Shown here in pieces: positions 21,797 through 33,293 of a stretch of DNA of 64,000 nt (position 1 is its first letter; every line of letters starts with the position of its first letter). The stretch is taken from NCBI RefSeq assembly GCF_003545805.1, contig NZ_NMQR01000016.1, forward strand, positions 1 to 64,000, given 5' to 3'. Under the pieces are notes generated by a model. That model saw nothing but the letters and a program-made list of their open reading frames with translations. It searched no databases and had not been told where the DNA came from. Both the position numbers and the translations under genes were made by a program. The DNA comes from Photorhabdus sp. CRCIA-P01 (GTDB lineage Bacteria; Pseudomonadota; Gammaproteobacteria; Enterobacterales; Enterobacteriaceae).

Positions 21797-21812
21797 CTGT
21801 TTATGCATACAG
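21797..21812 (+). promoter_or_regulatory. LexA (SOS) box upstream of ftsK
   Basis: CTGTTTATGCATACAG matches the LexA consensus CTGT-N8-ACAG exactly. It lies 64 bp before the ftsK start. E. coli ftsK (dinH) has a LexA box in the same place, so SOS control of ftsK is probably conserved. Confidence 0.82.
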
Positions 21813-21816
21813 TTTC

Positions 21817-21838
21817 AACGCTGAGCTATCTCGGCGTT
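21817..21838 (+). terminator. Hairpin between lrp and ftsK
   Basis: AACGCTGAG pairs with CTCGGCGTT (one G-T pair) around CTAT. It lies after lrp and just downstream of the LexA box. It may end the lrp transcript or form the ftsK 5' leader; the following T content is modest. Confidence 0.45.
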
Positions 21839-21875
21839 GTTCCGTTAAATCAACAGGAAACCTGGAGAGCCTTTC

Positions 21876-24800
21876 TTGAGCCAGGAATATACAGAAGATA
21901 AAAATATTAAGTTAAAGAGACTGAATAGTGGGCGCAGGCTGTTAGAAGCTGTGTTGCTTGTCATTGTCATCCTAGCGGCTTATTTAATGGTCGCACTTGT
22001 CAGTTTTAACCCTTCCGATCCCAGCTGGTCTCAGACTGCATGGCATGAGCCGGTCCATAATTTGGGTGGTGGTGTTGGCGCATGGCTGGCCGATACGCTG
22101 TTTTCTGCGTTTGGCATTCTAGCTTATGCCATTCCCCCGGTGATGATATTGGGTTGTTGGACTGCTTTTAGGCAACATGATGACAGAGAATATGTCGATT
22201 TCTTTGCGCTGGCTTTGCGCGTTATTGGTGCATTAGCAATCGTTCTGACCTCATGTGGATTAGCGGCACTGAATGTTGACGATCTCCATTACTTTGCTTC
22301 CGGCGGTATTATTGGCAGTCTGTTTAGTAATGCGATGTTGCCTTGGTTTAATGAATTAGGCGCAACTTTGGTCTTGCTGTGTATTTGGGCAATTGGGGTG
22401 ACGCTATTTACTGGTTGGTCATGGTTAACCATTGCTGAAAAAACGGGAGCAGTAATTCTGGGAGCAATAGGATTTATTACCAACCGTAGTCGTAATGAAC
22501 AGGAATATACGCCATACGGTGAAACGACTGTTGAGCGGGAAGATCCCGCCGATGGTAAAACAGAACCTGAATTCACAGCGGCCGATATCGATCATGATGA
22601 TGTACTATTTACAGCACCTTCTGCCGCAGAGTTAGCAAAAGCTGAACTGGATGAACCAGAATCAGTGAAAACAGAAACCGAACAAGAACAGCCAACGGAT
22701 AGTCCTACCATTAATATGGCTGATATTGATGCTAAACCTGAAATTCTGGTCAATGCATCTGATGATATTGTACGGTCTCAATCATTAGTGGAAGAGAGTG
22801 AAAAGAATAATAACGACGAACCTGTTCGTTACACGTTTGAAATTCCTGCTGAGTACCATTTTGAACCTATATCTGAATTTAATCGCCAAGCGACGCCAAC
22901 ATTTGAACCCGTCGAAAATAGCCAGAACAGTAGTGACACTTTCACTTTTATGTCTGAAACAGAGCCAAAAAATACAGAGCAAAAAAATGTTATAGCAGCA
23001 ACCGCTGCAACGGTTATAACGGGTAATTCTCAGGTTAAACAAGGAATCGGGCCAGAACTGCCTCGTCCTAATCCTGTCCGTATTCCAACCCGTCGTGAAC
23101 TGTATGGCATCAAAGTTCCTTCACAACGTCTTGTAGAACAACAGCGTGGAGAGGAGATCAAACAGCAAGTAGATGGATCGGATGGTGATATTGAGTCTGA
23201 TAAACAGCAAGAAGCTTTGCTGGGTCAGCAGTTTCTTGAACAACAGCGCGAGCGTTATTGTATTACCACGGATACAGAAGAACAGGCCCCAATCCAGCCT
23301 CAGATAAGACAGAATCCATTTGAGCCGGAAAATCGGCCTTCGGTGGAAGAGTGGGCTCAAACAGTGACAGAGACTGTTAAACAGACAGTTGAACAACCGC
23401 AACATAAGCGTTATCAGGAGCAAGGTCATCAGGAGAAAAAAGAGTTCTCTGCTCTGGAAGGCTTATCGATTTTAAATAACTTCTCACCGGTTGAAGATTT
23501 AGTTGAAAAAGAGCCGGCAGAGCCGCTGTTTATGCCTTCTGTTCAATCAGCGCCGGAAAATCAATCAGAACGGCCCATGGAAATTGCTTTTGCGCCAGCA
23601 CCTGTACACAATGTTGTACAGCAACCGCAGCAACCGCAGCAACCGCAGCAACCGCAGCAACCGCAGCAACCGCAGCAACCGCAGCAACCGCAGCAACCGC
23701 AGCAACCGCAGCAACCGCAGCAACCGCAGCAAGATAGCTTATTCCATCCGTTTTTGATTCGTAATGATCAACCGTTGCCAAAACCAACGACACCAATGCC
23801 TTCGCTTGATCTGCTAACCAGTCCTTTAGCAGAAGAGGAACCCGTTGATATGTTTGCCCTTGAGCAAACGTCTCGTTTGATTGAAGCGCGTCTGAGTGAT
23901 TATCGAGTTAAAGCTGATGTCGTGGGTTTTTCACCCGGTCCGGTGATTACCCGGTTTGAACTGGATTTGGCTCCGGGTGTTAAAGCATCACGTATTTCCA
24001 ACTTATCAAGAGATTTAGCACGTTCTCTATCAGCGGTCGCTGTGCGTATTGTTGAAGTGATCCCGGGTAAACCTTATGTTGGTTTGGAATTGCCGAATAA
24101 AAAACGTCAAACGGTCTATTTGCGTGAAGTATTGGATTGTGAAAAATTCCGCGATAATCCATCTCCACTGACCATTGTGCTGGGTAAAGATATTGGCGGC
24201 CAGCCGGTTGTTGCTGATTTAGGTAAAATGCCGCACTTGCTGGTGGCGGGTACAACCGGTTCGGGTAAATCGGTTGGTGTCAACGCCATGATCCTCAGTA
24301 TCCTCTATAAAGCAAAACCAGAGGATGTCCGCTTTATTATGATTGATCCGAAAATGTTGGAGTTGTCGGTTTATGAAGGCATTCCGCACCTGTTAACCGA
24401 AGTTGTTACCGATATGAAAGATGCCGCTAATGCACTGCGCTGGTGTGTCGGTGAAATGGAACGACGTTATAAGCTGATGTCTGCATTGGGGGTGCGTAAT
24501 CTGGCGGGTTATAACGAAAAGGTTAAACAGGCGGAAGAGATGGGCCGCCCAATTCCTCACCCATTTTGGAAGCCGGGCGACAGCATGGATGTTACTCATC
24601 CGGTGCTGAAAAAAGAGCCGTACATTATTGTCATGGTAGATGAATTTGCTGACTTAATGATGACCGTTGGCAAAAAAGTTGAAGAGCTGATTGCCCGATT
24701 AGCACAGAAAGCGCGTGCTGCTGGTATCCATCTGGTTCTGGCGACTCAACGTCCATCGGTCGATATTATTACCGGTCTGATTAAAGCGAATATTCCGACT

Positions 24801-25274
24801 CGTATTGCCTTTACGGTTTCCAGTAAAATTGATTCGCGTACTATCCTTGATCAAGGCGGTGCTGAATCCCTGTTGGGCATGGGGGATATGCTTTATCTGG
24901 CGCCAAACTCCTCGATTCCAGTGCGTGTTCACGGTGCATTTGTTCGGGATCAGGAAGTTCATGAAGTGGTTAATGATTGGAAAGCCCGTGGTCGTCCAGA
25001 GTATGTTGACAGCATTCTCAGTGGTGGTGATGATGCGGAAGGTGGTTCAGGTCTTGACAGCGATGAAGAACTAGATGCCCTGTTTGATCAGGCAGTGGAA
25101 TTCGTGACGGAAAAACGACGAGTTTCGATTTCTGGTGTCCAGCGTCAATTCCGTATTGGTTATAACCGAGCGGCGCGTATTGTGGAACAAATGGAGGCAC
25201 AGCAGATTGTCAGTGCTCCAGGTCATAATGGTAATCGTGAAGTATTAGCCCCACCGCCACATGAGCGCTCATAG
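21876..25274 (+). CDS. ftsK: DNA translocase FtsK
   Basis: 1132-residue septal DNA pump that coordinates chromosome dimer resolution (XerCD at dif) with cell division. An N-terminal domain with about four membrane helices (residues 20-180) is followed by a long Gln/Glu/Pro-rich linker (about 200-640). The RecA-like motor has Walker A (Gly-Thr-Thr-Gly-Ser-Gly-Lys-Ser) and Walker B (Ile-Val-Met-Val-Asp-Glu-Phe-Ala-Asp). A C-terminal gamma winged helix reads KOPS. The TTG start is shared with E. coli. The linker holds twelve tandem Gln-Gln-Pro units encoded by a DNA minisatellite. Confidence 0.97.
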   Translation: MSQEYTEDKNIKLKRLNSGRRLLEAVLLVIVILAAYLMVALVSFNPSDPSWSQTAWHEPVHNLGGGVGAWLADTLFSAFGILAYAIPPVMILGCWTAFRQHDDREYVDFFALALRVIGALAIVLTSCGLAALNVDDLHYFASGGIIGSLFSNAMLPWFNELGATLVLLCIWAIGVTLFTGWSWLTIAEKTGAVILGAIGFITNRSRNEQEYTPYGETTVEREDPADGKTEPEFTAADIDHDDVLFTAPSAAELAKAELDEPESVKTETEQEQPTDSPTINMADIDAKPEILVNASDDIVRSQSLVEESEKNNNDEPVRYTFEIPAEYHFEPISEFNRQATPTFEPVENSQNSSDTFTFMSETEPKNTEQKNVIAATAATVITGNSQVKQGIGPELPRPNPVRIPTRRELYGIKVPSQRLVEQQRGEEIKQQVDGSDGDIESDKQQEALLGQQFLEQQRERYCITTDTEEQAPIQPQIRQNPFEPENRPSVEEWAQTVTETVKQTVEQPQHKRYQEQGHQEKKEFSALEGLSILNNFSPVEDLVEKEPAEPLFMPSVQSAPENQSERPMEIAFAPAPVHNVVQQPQQPQQPQQPQQPQQPQQPQQPQQPQQPQQPQQPQQDSLFHPFLIRNDQPLPKPTTPMPSLDLLTSPLAEEEPVDMFALEQTSRLIEARLSDYRVKADVVGFSPGPVITRFELDLAPGVKASRISNLSRDLARSLSAVAVRIVEVIPGKPYVGLELPNKKRQTVYLREVLDCEKFRDNPSPLTIVLGKDIGGQPVVADLGKMPHLLVAGTTGSGKSVGVNAMILSILYKAKPEDVRFIMIDPKMLELSVYEGIPHLLTEVVTDMKDAANALRWCVGEMERRYKLMSALGVRNLAGYNEKVKQAEEMGRPIPHPFWKPGDSMDVTHPVLKKEPYIIVMVDEFADLMMTVGKKVEELIARLAQKARAAGIHLVLATQRPSVDIITGLIKANIPTRIAFTVSSKIDSRTILDQGGAESLLGMGDMLYLAPNSSIPVRVHGAFVRDQEVHEVVNDWKARGRPEYVDSILSGGDDAEGGSGLDSDEELDALFDQAVEFVTEKRRVSISGVQRQFRIGYNRAARIVEQMEAQQIVSAPGHNGNREVLAPPPHERS
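23619..23732 (+). repeat. 9-bp minisatellite (CAGCAACCG)12 inside ftsK
   Basis: Twelve perfect copies of CAGCAACCG run from 23619 to 23726, followed by a partial CAGCAA. The array encodes (Gln-Gln-Pro)12 in the flexible linker of FtsK. Lack of any synonymous variation between units points to recent slippage or expansion. Confidence 0.97.
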
Positions 25275-25364
25275 TGAATAGTGAACGTTGAAAACTCTGA
25301 TAATAAATCACTCAGGTAATAACGTTGAGAAAGAAGTAATAATGCTGAGAAAGGTATCTCTTAC

Positions 25365-25976
25365 ATGAAAAAGCTGATATTGATTGGTTGTTTAATGGCT
25401 GGCATGAATATCAATGTGGCATGGGCAAATGCCAGCCAGAATTTGCAGGAACGTTTGGGTAAAGTAAATAGTTTTCATGCCAGCTTTACTCAAACCGTCA
25501 CTAGTGATGATGGGGCAACAATTCAGGAAGGTGAAGGGCAATTGTGGGTTAAACGTCCAAACCTATTTAACTGGCATATGACATCACCTGATGAAAGCGT
25601 TTTGGTATCGGATGGTAAAACGTTATGGTTCTATAATCCGTTTGTTGAGCAGGTAACGGCTAATTGGCTGAAAGATGCCACAGGTAACACACCATTTATG
25701 CTAATTACTCGTAACGATGCTAAAGATTGGTCTCAATATAAAATTGGCCAGCAAGGGAATGATTTTGAACTGACACCGAATAATGTCACTGGTAATCTGA
25801 AACGTTTCTCGATTACCGTCACGACAGATGGCACTATCCAAAAATTTTCTGCTATTGAGCAGGATGGACAAAAAAGTGCTTATCAATTAAAGGGGCAGCA
25901 AAATACCCATGTGGATGCGGCAAAGTTCAGTTTTACATTACCGAAAGGCGTTACGCTGGATGATCAGCGCCAGTGA
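25365..25976 (+). CDS. lolA: Periplasmic lipoprotein carrier LolA
   Basis: 203-residue periplasmic chaperone that takes lipoproteins from the LolCDE exporter and passes them to LolB at the outer membrane. A signal peptide ends at about residue 22 (Val-Ala-Trp-Ala-Asn-Ala). The mature part shows family features such as Phe-His-Ala-Ser-Phe-Thr-Gln and [10 protein letters not shown]. It is followed after 7 bp by rarA; the ftsK-lolA-rarA-serS order matches E. coli. Confidence 0.96.
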   Translation: MKKLILIGCLMAGMNINVAWANASQNLQERLGKVNSFHASFTQTVTSDDGATIQEGEGQLWVKRPNLFNWHMTSPDESVLVSDGKTLWFYNPFVEQVTANWLKDATGNTPFMLITRNDAKDWSQYKIGQQGNDFELTPNNVTGNLKRFSITVTTDGTIQKFSAIEQDGQKSAYQLKGQQNTHVDAAKFSFTLPKGVTLDDQRQ

Positions 25977-25983
25977 GGTTTAA

Positions 25984-27327
25984 GTGAACAACCTGTCACT
26001 CGATTTTTCACAAAATGAATTCCAGCCATTGGCCGCGCGTATGCGGCCGATGACATTAGAGCAATATATCGGCCAGCGGCATTTACTTGCTGAGGGAAAA
26101 CCACTTCCAAGGGCTATCCGGGCTGGACAACTGCACTCCATGATTTTATGGGGGCCACCGGGAACTGGCAAAACAACATTAGCTGAAATTATTGGGCATT
26201 ATGCCCAGGCTGATGTTGAACGGATATCTGCGGTTACTTCCGGTATCAAAGAGATACGTGAATCGATTGAAAAAGCGCGTCGGAACCGGAATGCAGGGCG
26301 GAGAACGATTCTGTTTGTTGATGAAGTACATCGTTTTAACAAAAGCCAACAGGATGCTTTTCTGCCACACATTGAAGATGGCACGATCACCTTTATCGGC
26401 GCGACAACAGAAAACCCCTCTTTTGAACTGAATTCTGCATTACTTTCACGGGCTCGCGTCTATCTGCTTAAATCATTGACAATAGAAGAGATTGAGCAGG
26501 TGCTTGAGCAGGCTATGAATGATAAAGAGCGTGGTTATCATGGTCGGAATATCGTTTTGCCCGAAAATACCTGTCATATGATTGCGGAACTGGTTGCTGG
26601 TGATGCTCGTCGTTCACTGAATTTGCTGGAAATGATGGCGGATATGGCAGAAACTAATGCTCAGGGACAGCGGGTTTTGACTCCAGTGCTATTGAAAGAG
26701 GTCAGTGGAGAGCGGAGTGCCCGTTTTGATAATCAAGGCGATCGTTATTACGATTTGATTTCAGCACTACATAAATCCGTTCGTGGTTCTGCCCCTGACG
26801 CTGCGCTTTATTGGTATGCTCGGATCATTACCGCCGGAGGTGATCCGTTATATGTTGCACGCCGTTTATTGGCGATTGCTTCCGAAGATGTTGGTAATGC
26901 CGATCCTAGGGGAATGCAGGTGGCTATTGCCGCATGGGATTGTTTTACTCGTGTTGGGCCAGCAGAAGGTGAAAGGGCGATTGCTCAGGCTATTGTTTAT
27001 CTTGCTTGTGCACCGAAAAGTAACGCTGTTTATACCGCTTTTAAAGCAGCAATGGCTGATGCGAAGGAAAAACCTGATTATGATGTTCCCGCGCATTTGC
27101 GCAATGCGCCGACAAAATTGATGCAAAAGATGGGGCTTGGCGAGGAATATCGTTATGCTCATGATGAACCTAATGCCTACGCTGCGGGTGAAGTTTATTT
27201 TCCCTCTGAAATGCGGGAAACCCGTTATTATCATCCGGCTAACCGAGGGTTAGAAGGTAAAATAGGCGATAAACTCGGCTGGCTTGCTGAACAGGATCAA
27301 AATAGCCCGATAAAACGCTATCGCTAA
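25984..27327 (+). CDS. rarA: Replication-associated recombination protein RarA (MgsA)
   Basis: 447-residue AAA+ ATPase of the RarA/WRNIP1 clamp-loader-like family, acting at stalled or gapped replication forks. Walker A Gly-Pro-Pro-Gly-Thr-Gly-Lys-Thr is near residue 58, Walker B is Phe-Val-Asp-Glu-Val-His-Arg-Phe-Asn, and the sensor region is Gly-Ala-Thr-Thr-Glu-Asn-Pro. The start is GTG at 25984 with GAGG at the end of lolA serving as ribosome site, so translation is probably coupled to lolA. Confidence 0.95.
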   Translation: MNNLSLDFSQNEFQPLAARMRPMTLEQYIGQRHLLAEGKPLPRAIRAGQLHSMILWGPPGTGKTTLAEIIGHYAQADVERISAVTSGIKEIRESIEKARRNRNAGRRTILFVDEVHRFNKSQQDAFLPHIEDGTITFIGATTENPSFELNSALLSRARVYLLKSLTIEEIEQVLEQAMNDKERGYHGRNIVLPENTCHMIAELVAGDARRSLNLLEMMADMAETNAQGQRVLTPVLLKEVSGERSARFDNQGDRYYDLISALHKSVRGSAPDAALYWYARIITAGGDPLYVARRLLAIASEDVGNADPRGMQVAIAAWDCFTRVGPAEGERAIAQAIVYLACAPKSNAVYTAFKAAMADAKEKPDYDVPAHLRNAPTKLMQKMGLGEEYRYAHDEPNAYAAGEVYFPSEMRETRYYHPANRGLEGKIGDKLGWLAEQDQNSPIKRYR

Positions 27328-27403
27328 CGTTGTTGTTGCGGTAAGGTTGGCGGGTAAAAATACCTTATGGCCCATCAACTTGAGTGGGCCTATTCATATC
27401 ATC

Positions 27404-27530
27404 TATACCCTATGGATTTCAAGGTGCATCGCGACGGCAAGGGAGCGAATCCCCGGGAGCATAGATAACTATGTGACCGGGGTGAGTGAGTGCAGCCAAC
27501 AAAGAGGCAACTTGAAAGATAACGGGTATA
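27404..27530 (+). repeat. ERIC (IRU) repeat, copy 2
   Basis: 127-bp copy in the plus orientation, filling most of the rarA-serS gap and ending 28 bp before the serS start. It will be transcribed into the serS leader if the promoter is upstream. A stop-free run through it (27347-27592) is an artefact of the repeat. Confidence 0.94.
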
Positions 27531-27531
27531 A

Positions 27532-28848
<1,317 letters not shown>

Positions 28849-28862
28849 TTATTGTATTAATG

Positions 28863-28887
28863 AAAAGCGCCGAATTTGGCGCTTTTT
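28863..28887 (+). terminator. Rho-independent terminator of serS
   Basis: AAAAGCGCC and GGCGCTTTT flank GAATTT, giving a 9-bp stem followed by T. It lies 14 bp after the serS stop. The symmetry could also stop leftward transcripts. Confidence 0.88.
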
Positions 28888-28968
28888 ACTTGTCATCCTT
28901 AAACCACCTCCAGGGAAGTGGTGATTGTTTTTTTATTGATTCCTTTGTTATTGACTTATTATGTGAAC

Positions 28969-29445
28969 CTACCTAAGAAATAATGACGACAGACTATTTT
29001 GGAGCATGTCGGCTGAGATTTCACCATGTTGAGCAGTTAATAGGATATGAATTATGGCACTACCACCGACAATAAACATTGCGATAGCACCGAGGAGTAT
29101 CATACCAAATGCTAAAGCCCCAACGTCGAGTAGTGACGCAAAGTTTTTTTGAAATCAGCTGAATAACAGCCTTGGTTCGAATTCTCCACTAACTCTTTGT
29201 GTTTCACACACGGCAAGAACATCACCGATAAATACTGGACCTAAGATTCCCCAAAATAGCCCAAGAAAATGAATAAATTGGAGAGAAATTATAATAATAA
29301 AGTAGATAATGGTGAGTAATATCCACATACCCCATTGGCATTGATGATGATATTGTTCAGTTACTATTGGCCCAAATATCGTTGGAAAAAGGCTAAAAGA
29401 CAGTCCGAATCTCCTGATTGATAATGGGCAAACACACTGTGAATA
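28969..29445 (-). pseudogene. Decayed small membrane-protein gene
   Basis: On the minus strand a reading frame runs from about 29445 to a TAG at 28969-28971, with one in-frame TGA at 29155-29157 and no good start codon. The product would be strongly hydrophobic, with Trp-Gly-Met-Trp-Ile-Leu-Leu-Thr-Ile-Ile-Tyr-Phe and Ala-Phe-Gly-Met-Ile-Leu-Leu-Gly-Ala-Ile-Ala-Met-Phe as membrane segments either side of the stop. I do not recognise the family. Its orientation matches the next membrane gene. The plus strand of 29351-29673 is also stop-free for about 107 codons, so which strand once coded is not certain. Confidence 0.5.
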
Positions 29446-29568
29446 TTATGGTAATCTCTCTGGTAACCAGAGTGTTCAGAATCGTTTTTGTGAAAATAAT
29501 ATTGGGTTCGTTTTCTTACTACCGCTCGATTGGAAAATGAGCTATTGCGAAGGTAATGTTGATTTTGT

Positions 29569-30078
29569 TTATGTGTTCTTATTCTTATACCATGAAATAA
29601 AAAGATTCAAGGTTCCTCCCCAAAAAACACCATCAAGAAGACCACTTATCAAGCCGAATAGCAAATTATAATGTAATGAATATAGCAACATTGGAGAAAT
29701 ACTTAATAAAGCCGTCATAATAAATTTACTTATAAAAGTAATCATAATCACTATCAATATCAAAGGGGTACCTGGACGAATAATTAAGGTACTGTTAGGT
29801 TTTTCTCTTAATCGTGGCTGTGATTTCCATAGTATCCAACCAATAGTAATGCCGAAAACTAGACCTATTCCCATCATAATGAGTGATAAATTTGAGAAGT
29901 ATGTTTCCGTGAAAACACTATGTGCTCCCCAGACTAAAAATATGGTAGGCAGCAAGAAAATACGCTCTATACGCATTTCACGATCTGAGAGAGCTTTAAT
30001 GCCTCTCATGATAAGAAACACAAGCAGAATCCAGACCCATATGGGTGTGTCTTTTATAATAGTAATGTATTGTGACAT
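29569..30078 (-). CDS. Small polytopic membrane protein (DUF6622-like), function unknown
   Basis: 169 residues with about five hydrophobic helices. The opening Thr-Pro-Ile-Trp-Val-Trp-Ile-Leu-Leu-Val-Phe-Leu followed by Arg-Gly-Ile-Lys-Ala-Leu resembles the DUF6622 membrane family, for which no function is established. A good Shine-Dalgarno (AGAGAGGT) precedes ATG 30078. It looks intact, in contrast to the broken genes around it, and sits between a decayed membrane gene and IS remnants beside tRNA-Arg, so it is accessory DNA. Confidence 0.7.
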   Translation of the reverse strand: MSQYITIIKDTPIWVWILLVFLIMRGIKALSDREMRIERIFLLPTIFLVWGAHSVFTETYFSNLSLIMMGIGLVFGITIGWILWKSQPRLREKPNSTLIIRPGTPLILIVIMITFISKFIMTALLSISPMLLYSLHYNLLFGLISGLLDGVFWGGTLNLFISWYKNKNT

Positions 30079-30103
30079 GTTGTTACCTCTCTAGGTTTTT
30101 TCG

Positions 30104-30213
30104 TATGAAAAATTTATCTCTCGGTTAGAAATGTTATTAAAGTTTGTTCCTTTTGGAAAGTATTGCCTAATTAAGCCATTGATATTCTCATTTATCCCTT
30201 TCTCCGAGACTGT
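30104..30213 (-). mobile_element. IS30-family transposase remnant (C-terminal end)
   Basis: The minus strand encodes Asn-Glu-Asn-Ile-Asn-Gly-Leu-Ile-Arg-Gln-Tyr-Phe-Pro-Lys-Gly-Thr, the hallmark C-terminal segment of IS30-family transposases, ending in a stop near 30092. The rest of the transposase is missing. A closely similar fragment is at 55683-55785. Confidence 0.75.
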
Positions 30214-30256
30214 AATTTAAATTGTGTAATTGCCTGTTTTTGATGTAAATGACTTT

Positions 30257-30737
30257 TCATAATAATGCTCCACTCATTTTTTGTATTCCTGGTTTTTGGT
30301 ACGATGAAAACGATCGCAAAAAGGTATCGACATGATTGAGTAACTGCTACATAAATTGACAACAGTGATCCTGAGTCACTGTTTCATGAAGCGATTGCCA
30401 TAGCCGTTCTATTTTATTCAGCCAGGGAGAATAAACAGGTAAAAACAAAAGGGTGAACCTGGGATATTGAGCCAGCCAATACTTGACCTTGTTACTTTTA
30501 TGAATGCAGTATTATCTAAGATTAAAGTGACAGTTTCTGCATGGGGATAGTGGGCCTCCAGCGAGAGCGAAGGTAACCTAGCTTTTGAGCCCTTCCAGTC
30601 GATATATCTGCATTATCGAACTTACCATATCAACAGTTGTACCAACAAAGCAATGTGGATGTAGGTGTAATTCGGTAGCCTGCAATAGACCATTAAGTGC
30701 GTTAACTTCTTTGAAATTAAAGGGAAAAGTAGATTTT
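30257..30737 (-). pseudogene. IS630-family transposase pseudogene
   Basis: Broken transposase frames on the minus strand. Recognisable pieces are Val-Thr-Leu-Ile-Leu-Asp-Asn (second catalytic Asp region), then Pro-Val-Tyr-Ser-Pro-Trp-Leu-Asn-Lys-Ile-Glu-Arg-Leu-Trp (third catalytic residue region), and a C-terminal Leu-Asn-His-Val-Asp-Thr-Phe-Leu-Arg. A frameshift separates the first two and an in-frame TAG follows Gln-Phe-Met. The N-terminal half is highly degraded, and terminal inverted repeats were not identified. Confidence 0.72.
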
Positions 30738-30761
30738 GGTGTACATTCGTAGACAGGATTC

Positions 30762-30836
30762 TGGCGTCCCCTGCTGGAATCGAACCAGCAATTAGCCCTT
30801 AGGAGGGGCTTGTTATATCCATTTAACTAAGGGGAC
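30762..30836 (-). tRNA. argW: tRNA-Arg (anticodon CCU)
   Basis: 75-nt tRNA, CCA encoded. The acceptor stem GTCCCC/GGGGAC, anticodon loop CTCCTAA (anticodon CCT), and T-arm GCTGG-TTCGATT-CCAGC fold correctly. It is nearly identical to E. coli argW, which lies near mlaA and is a frequent prophage attachment site. It reads rare AGG codons. IS debris lies on its 3' side. Confidence 0.96.
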
Positions 30837-31025
30837 ATAGCTTCATTATAACGGTTTTTCCTTCCTAAGATAAGGTGTTATAAACTGTTCGCCTATTTAA
30901 TGATCACTTAAATTGAGTACCATTCAAGTTAGATTGTCAGTAATATTTACATTATTGATGATCATCGGCGAGTCGTGCAACAAACTGATCTGCCGGATCT
31001 AGAAGGTTATTACTTGGAGAGATGT

Positions 31026-31778
31026 ATGAAGTATCGTTTGAGCGGAATCGCTCTTACCGCCGCATTACTAGTGGGATGCGCTAATTCATCTGATACTGTT
31101 GAACAGGGGCGTTCAGACCCATTGGAAGGCTTTAACCGTACAATGTTCAACTTTAATTACGATGTTCTTGACCCTTATGTTTTACGTCCAGTCGCGGTAG
31201 CGTGGCGTGATTATGTGCCGATGCCTGCTCGAAATGGTTTGGGTAATTTTCTGAGTAATCTTGAAGAACCAGCTAGTATGGTAAACAGTTTCTTGCGTGG
31301 TAACCCATATCAGGGAATGAAACATTTTAATCGTTTTTTCCTGAATACCATTTTGGGTATGGGGGGGCTGATTGATGTTGCAACGATGGCAAACCCCAAA
31401 TTGTCAAAAGAAGAGCCAAAACGCTTTGGGAGTACTCTGGGCTATTATGATGTGGGATATGGTCCTTATGCCGTATTGCCGGGCTATGGCAGTTTCACCT
31501 TACGTGATGAAGGGGGAAACTGGGCGGATATGACTTACCCAATGCTAAGTTATCTGAATATCTGGATGTCAGCGGGTAAGTGGGTATTTGAAGGGATTGA
31601 AACCCGTGCTCGTTTACTGGATTCTGATGGCTTGTTGAAGAATTCATCAGATCCATATCTGATGATGCGCGAGGCTTACTTCCAGAGCCATGATTTTATG
31701 GCGAGTGACGGTAAACTGGAAGCCACGAAAAATCCAAATGCTGAAGCATTACAGGATGAGTTGGACAGTATTGATTGA
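31026..31778 (+). CDS. mlaA: Outer-membrane lipid-asymmetry lipoprotein MlaA (VacJ)
   Basis: 250-residue lipoprotein of the Mla pathway, removing mislocalised phospholipids from the outer leaflet of the outer membrane together with OmpF/C and the periplasmic shuttle MlaC. The lipobox Leu-Leu-Val-Gly-Cys ends at Cys18. The Ser-Asp-Pro-Leu-Glu-Gly-Phe-Asn-Arg motif and the Phe-Gly-Ser-Thr-Leu-Gly-Tyr-Tyr segment are family hallmarks. Start ATG 31026 follows TTGGAGAGATGT; an upstream start would put 17 residues before the signal peptide. Confidence 0.95.
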   Translation: MKYRLSGIALTAALLVGCANSSDTVEQGRSDPLEGFNRTMFNFNYDVLDPYVLRPVAVAWRDYVPMPARNGLGNFLSNLEEPASMVNSFLRGNPYQGMKHFNRFFLNTILGMGGLIDVATMANPKLSKEEPKRFGSTLGYYDVGYGPYAVLPGYGSFTLRDEGGNWADMTYPMLSYLNIWMSAGKWVFEGIETRARLLDSDGLLKNSSDPYLMMREAYFQSHDFMASDGKLEATKNPNAEALQDELDSID

Positions 31779-31807
31779 TAGTTACTTCTGGTTTAACTCT
31801 ATGAATG

Positions 31808-31837
31808 AAAAAGGATAGCAGTGAGGCTATCCTTTTT
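31808..31837. terminator. Bidirectional terminator between mlaA and fadL
   Basis: AAAAAGGATAGC pairs with GCTATCCTTTTT around AGTGAG. A/T runs on both sides suit both converging transcripts. It lies 30 bp after mlaA and 16 bp after fadL. Confidence 0.9.
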
Positions 31838-31853
31838 TAGGCGCTACATATTA

Positions 31854-33170
31854 TCAGAATGCGTAGTTGAAGTTCACACCATATAACCAAGCAGAACCTT
31901 TCGCATCAAATTCATATGTGTAAGGTAGACTTTCGACCAATTTCTCTTTGACCGTGACTTTCTGGCCATGCATATAAGAAACGCCTACGTCAACAGACAT
32001 ATCTTTGTTAAACGCGTAAGTTGCACCTGCGCTCAACCAGAAACGGTCTTGGTCGGGAATAGAGATAGAACGGTTTTCAGCCGGAATCGGGCTATCATCG
32101 AAAGCGACACCCGTACGGAATGTCCAGTTGTCGTCATGATAATAAGTTGTACCTAAAGCAATACGGTAGGCATCTTTGAAACCTTCATGTTTACTAAACA
32201 GGACGGAGCCGTCTTTATTTCTGGTCCCTTTCAATTCATTAAACTCACTCCAGCCTGTATACGCCAGGCTATAGTGGATAGCCCATTTAGGTGCTACGCG
32301 GTTGTAACCGGAAATCTCCCAGATATCTGGCAAATTGAGATCCAATCTACCGCCAATGGTTTTGCCTCCAGTAGCAGGTAAATTCACTCCCGCTTTTTCC
32401 AGCATTTGACCTAGCGCAACAGGTACGTCATTTTTATAATCACCGTCTTTAAACTTAACTTTAACTTTAGAACGGTAAGTCAGGCTGTAACGGTTATTTT
32501 CATCCACTTCATACATGATGCCTGCGTTCCAACCATAGCCCCAATCTTTGCCTGACAGATTAGCAACTTCATCGGTTGGTTTCAGTACACCTCTGGTTTG
32601 ACTCGCCAGAATACCCGCATGACGGACGATTTCCGCATCCGCATAAACAGCGTTCAGTCCTAAACCAAAGCTGAAGTGATCATTCAGTTTATAAGCACCG
32701 CTTAAGTTGAAGTTCAACGTTGTCAGGTCAGTTTTACCGCCGATAGGGCCAGCTTCGTAGTTGTTGCTAAAATTGGTAGCCAGACCAAAGTTGGTGGTGA
32801 CAGAAGTACCAACAAACCATTGATCATCAATTGGCATAATAAAATGTATGTTAGGTATCCACGCGGTAGGCGCAATATTTTTAGCGTTGGTGCTTTTACC
32901 CGTCGCTTTGGATTTGCCTGTGATATCAACATCTGGATTGATATAGACGGCACCAATAGAAAATGATGGGCGATCAAACAGCGTCATTGCTGCTGGGTTA
33001 CGACTTCCTACCGTTGCGTTATCAGCAACAACGCCTTCCCCGGAAAAAGCGCGGCCCAAAGCCGAAGTAGAAAATTCATTTAACTGGAAACCAGCAGCGC
33101 CAGCATTCGATGAAATTATTGCCACTGCAACCGCTAATGCTGAACGGGTGAACAGGTTTTTCTGGTTCAT
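31854..33170 (-). CDS. fadL: Long-chain fatty acid outer-membrane transporter FadL
   Basis: 438-residue outer-membrane beta-barrel for uptake of long-chain fatty acids. The signal peptide ends in Asn-Ala-Gly-Ala-Ala. The mature N-terminus [15 protein letters not shown] is the conserved hatch element, and the Asn-Pro-Ala-Ala-Met motif and C-terminal Phe are typical. Start ATG 33170 has GAGGG upstream. FadR-like sites lie 80-125 bp upstream. Confidence 0.95.
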   Translation of the reverse strand: MNQKNLFTRSALAVAVAIISSNAGAAGFQLNEFSTSALGRAFSGEGVVADNATVGSRNPAAMTLFDRPSFSIGAVYINPDVDITGKSKATGKSTNAKNIAPTAWIPNIHFIMPIDDQWFVGTSVTTNFGLATNFSNNYEAGPIGGKTDLTTLNFNLSGAYKLNDHFSFGLGLNAVYADAEIVRHAGILASQTRGVLKPTDEVANLSGKDWGYGWNAGIMYEVDENNRYSLTYRSKVKVKFKDGDYKNDVPVALGQMLEKAGVNLPATGGKTIGGRLDLNLPDIWEISGYNRVAPKWAIHYSLAYTGWSEFNELKGTRNKDGSVLFSKHEGFKDAYRIALGTTYYHDDNWTFRTGVAFDDSPIPAENRSISIPDQDRFWLSAGATYAFNKDMSVDVGVSYMHGQKVTVKEKLVESLPYTYEFDAKGSAWLYGVNFNYAF

Positions 33171-33253
33171 AACCAAAACCCTCTTGTTTATTATTTAACT
33201 ATGCCACTTATCTTAGCAAGGAGCGCAGGATTGTAGGGTCGGTTTGCCTTGAT

Positions 33254-33293
33254 GACAAATCAGACCAGTTGTGAAGTATAGGTCTGATAGCAG
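33254..33293 (-). promoter_or_regulatory. Two FadR-like operators upstream of fadL
   Basis: Minus-strand AACTGGTCTGATTTGTC (33254-33270) matches one full half of the FadR consensus AACTGGTCNGACCAGTT. A second site, TATAGGTCTGATAGCAG (33277-33293), matches the core AGGTCNGA. E. coli fadL also has two FadR sites. FadR represses fadL when acyl-CoA is absent. Confidence 0.6.

Noticed and set aside
23619..23732. Short tandem array as a CRISPR
   Set aside because: Units are 9 bp, contiguous and coding, with no spacers. No CRISPR array or cas gene is seen anywhere in the window.
23503..23796. Frames reading the ftsK minisatellite as Asn-Arg-Ser or Ala-Ala-Val repeats
   Set aside because: These are other-frame readings of the 9-bp array inside ftsK; no start or independent support.
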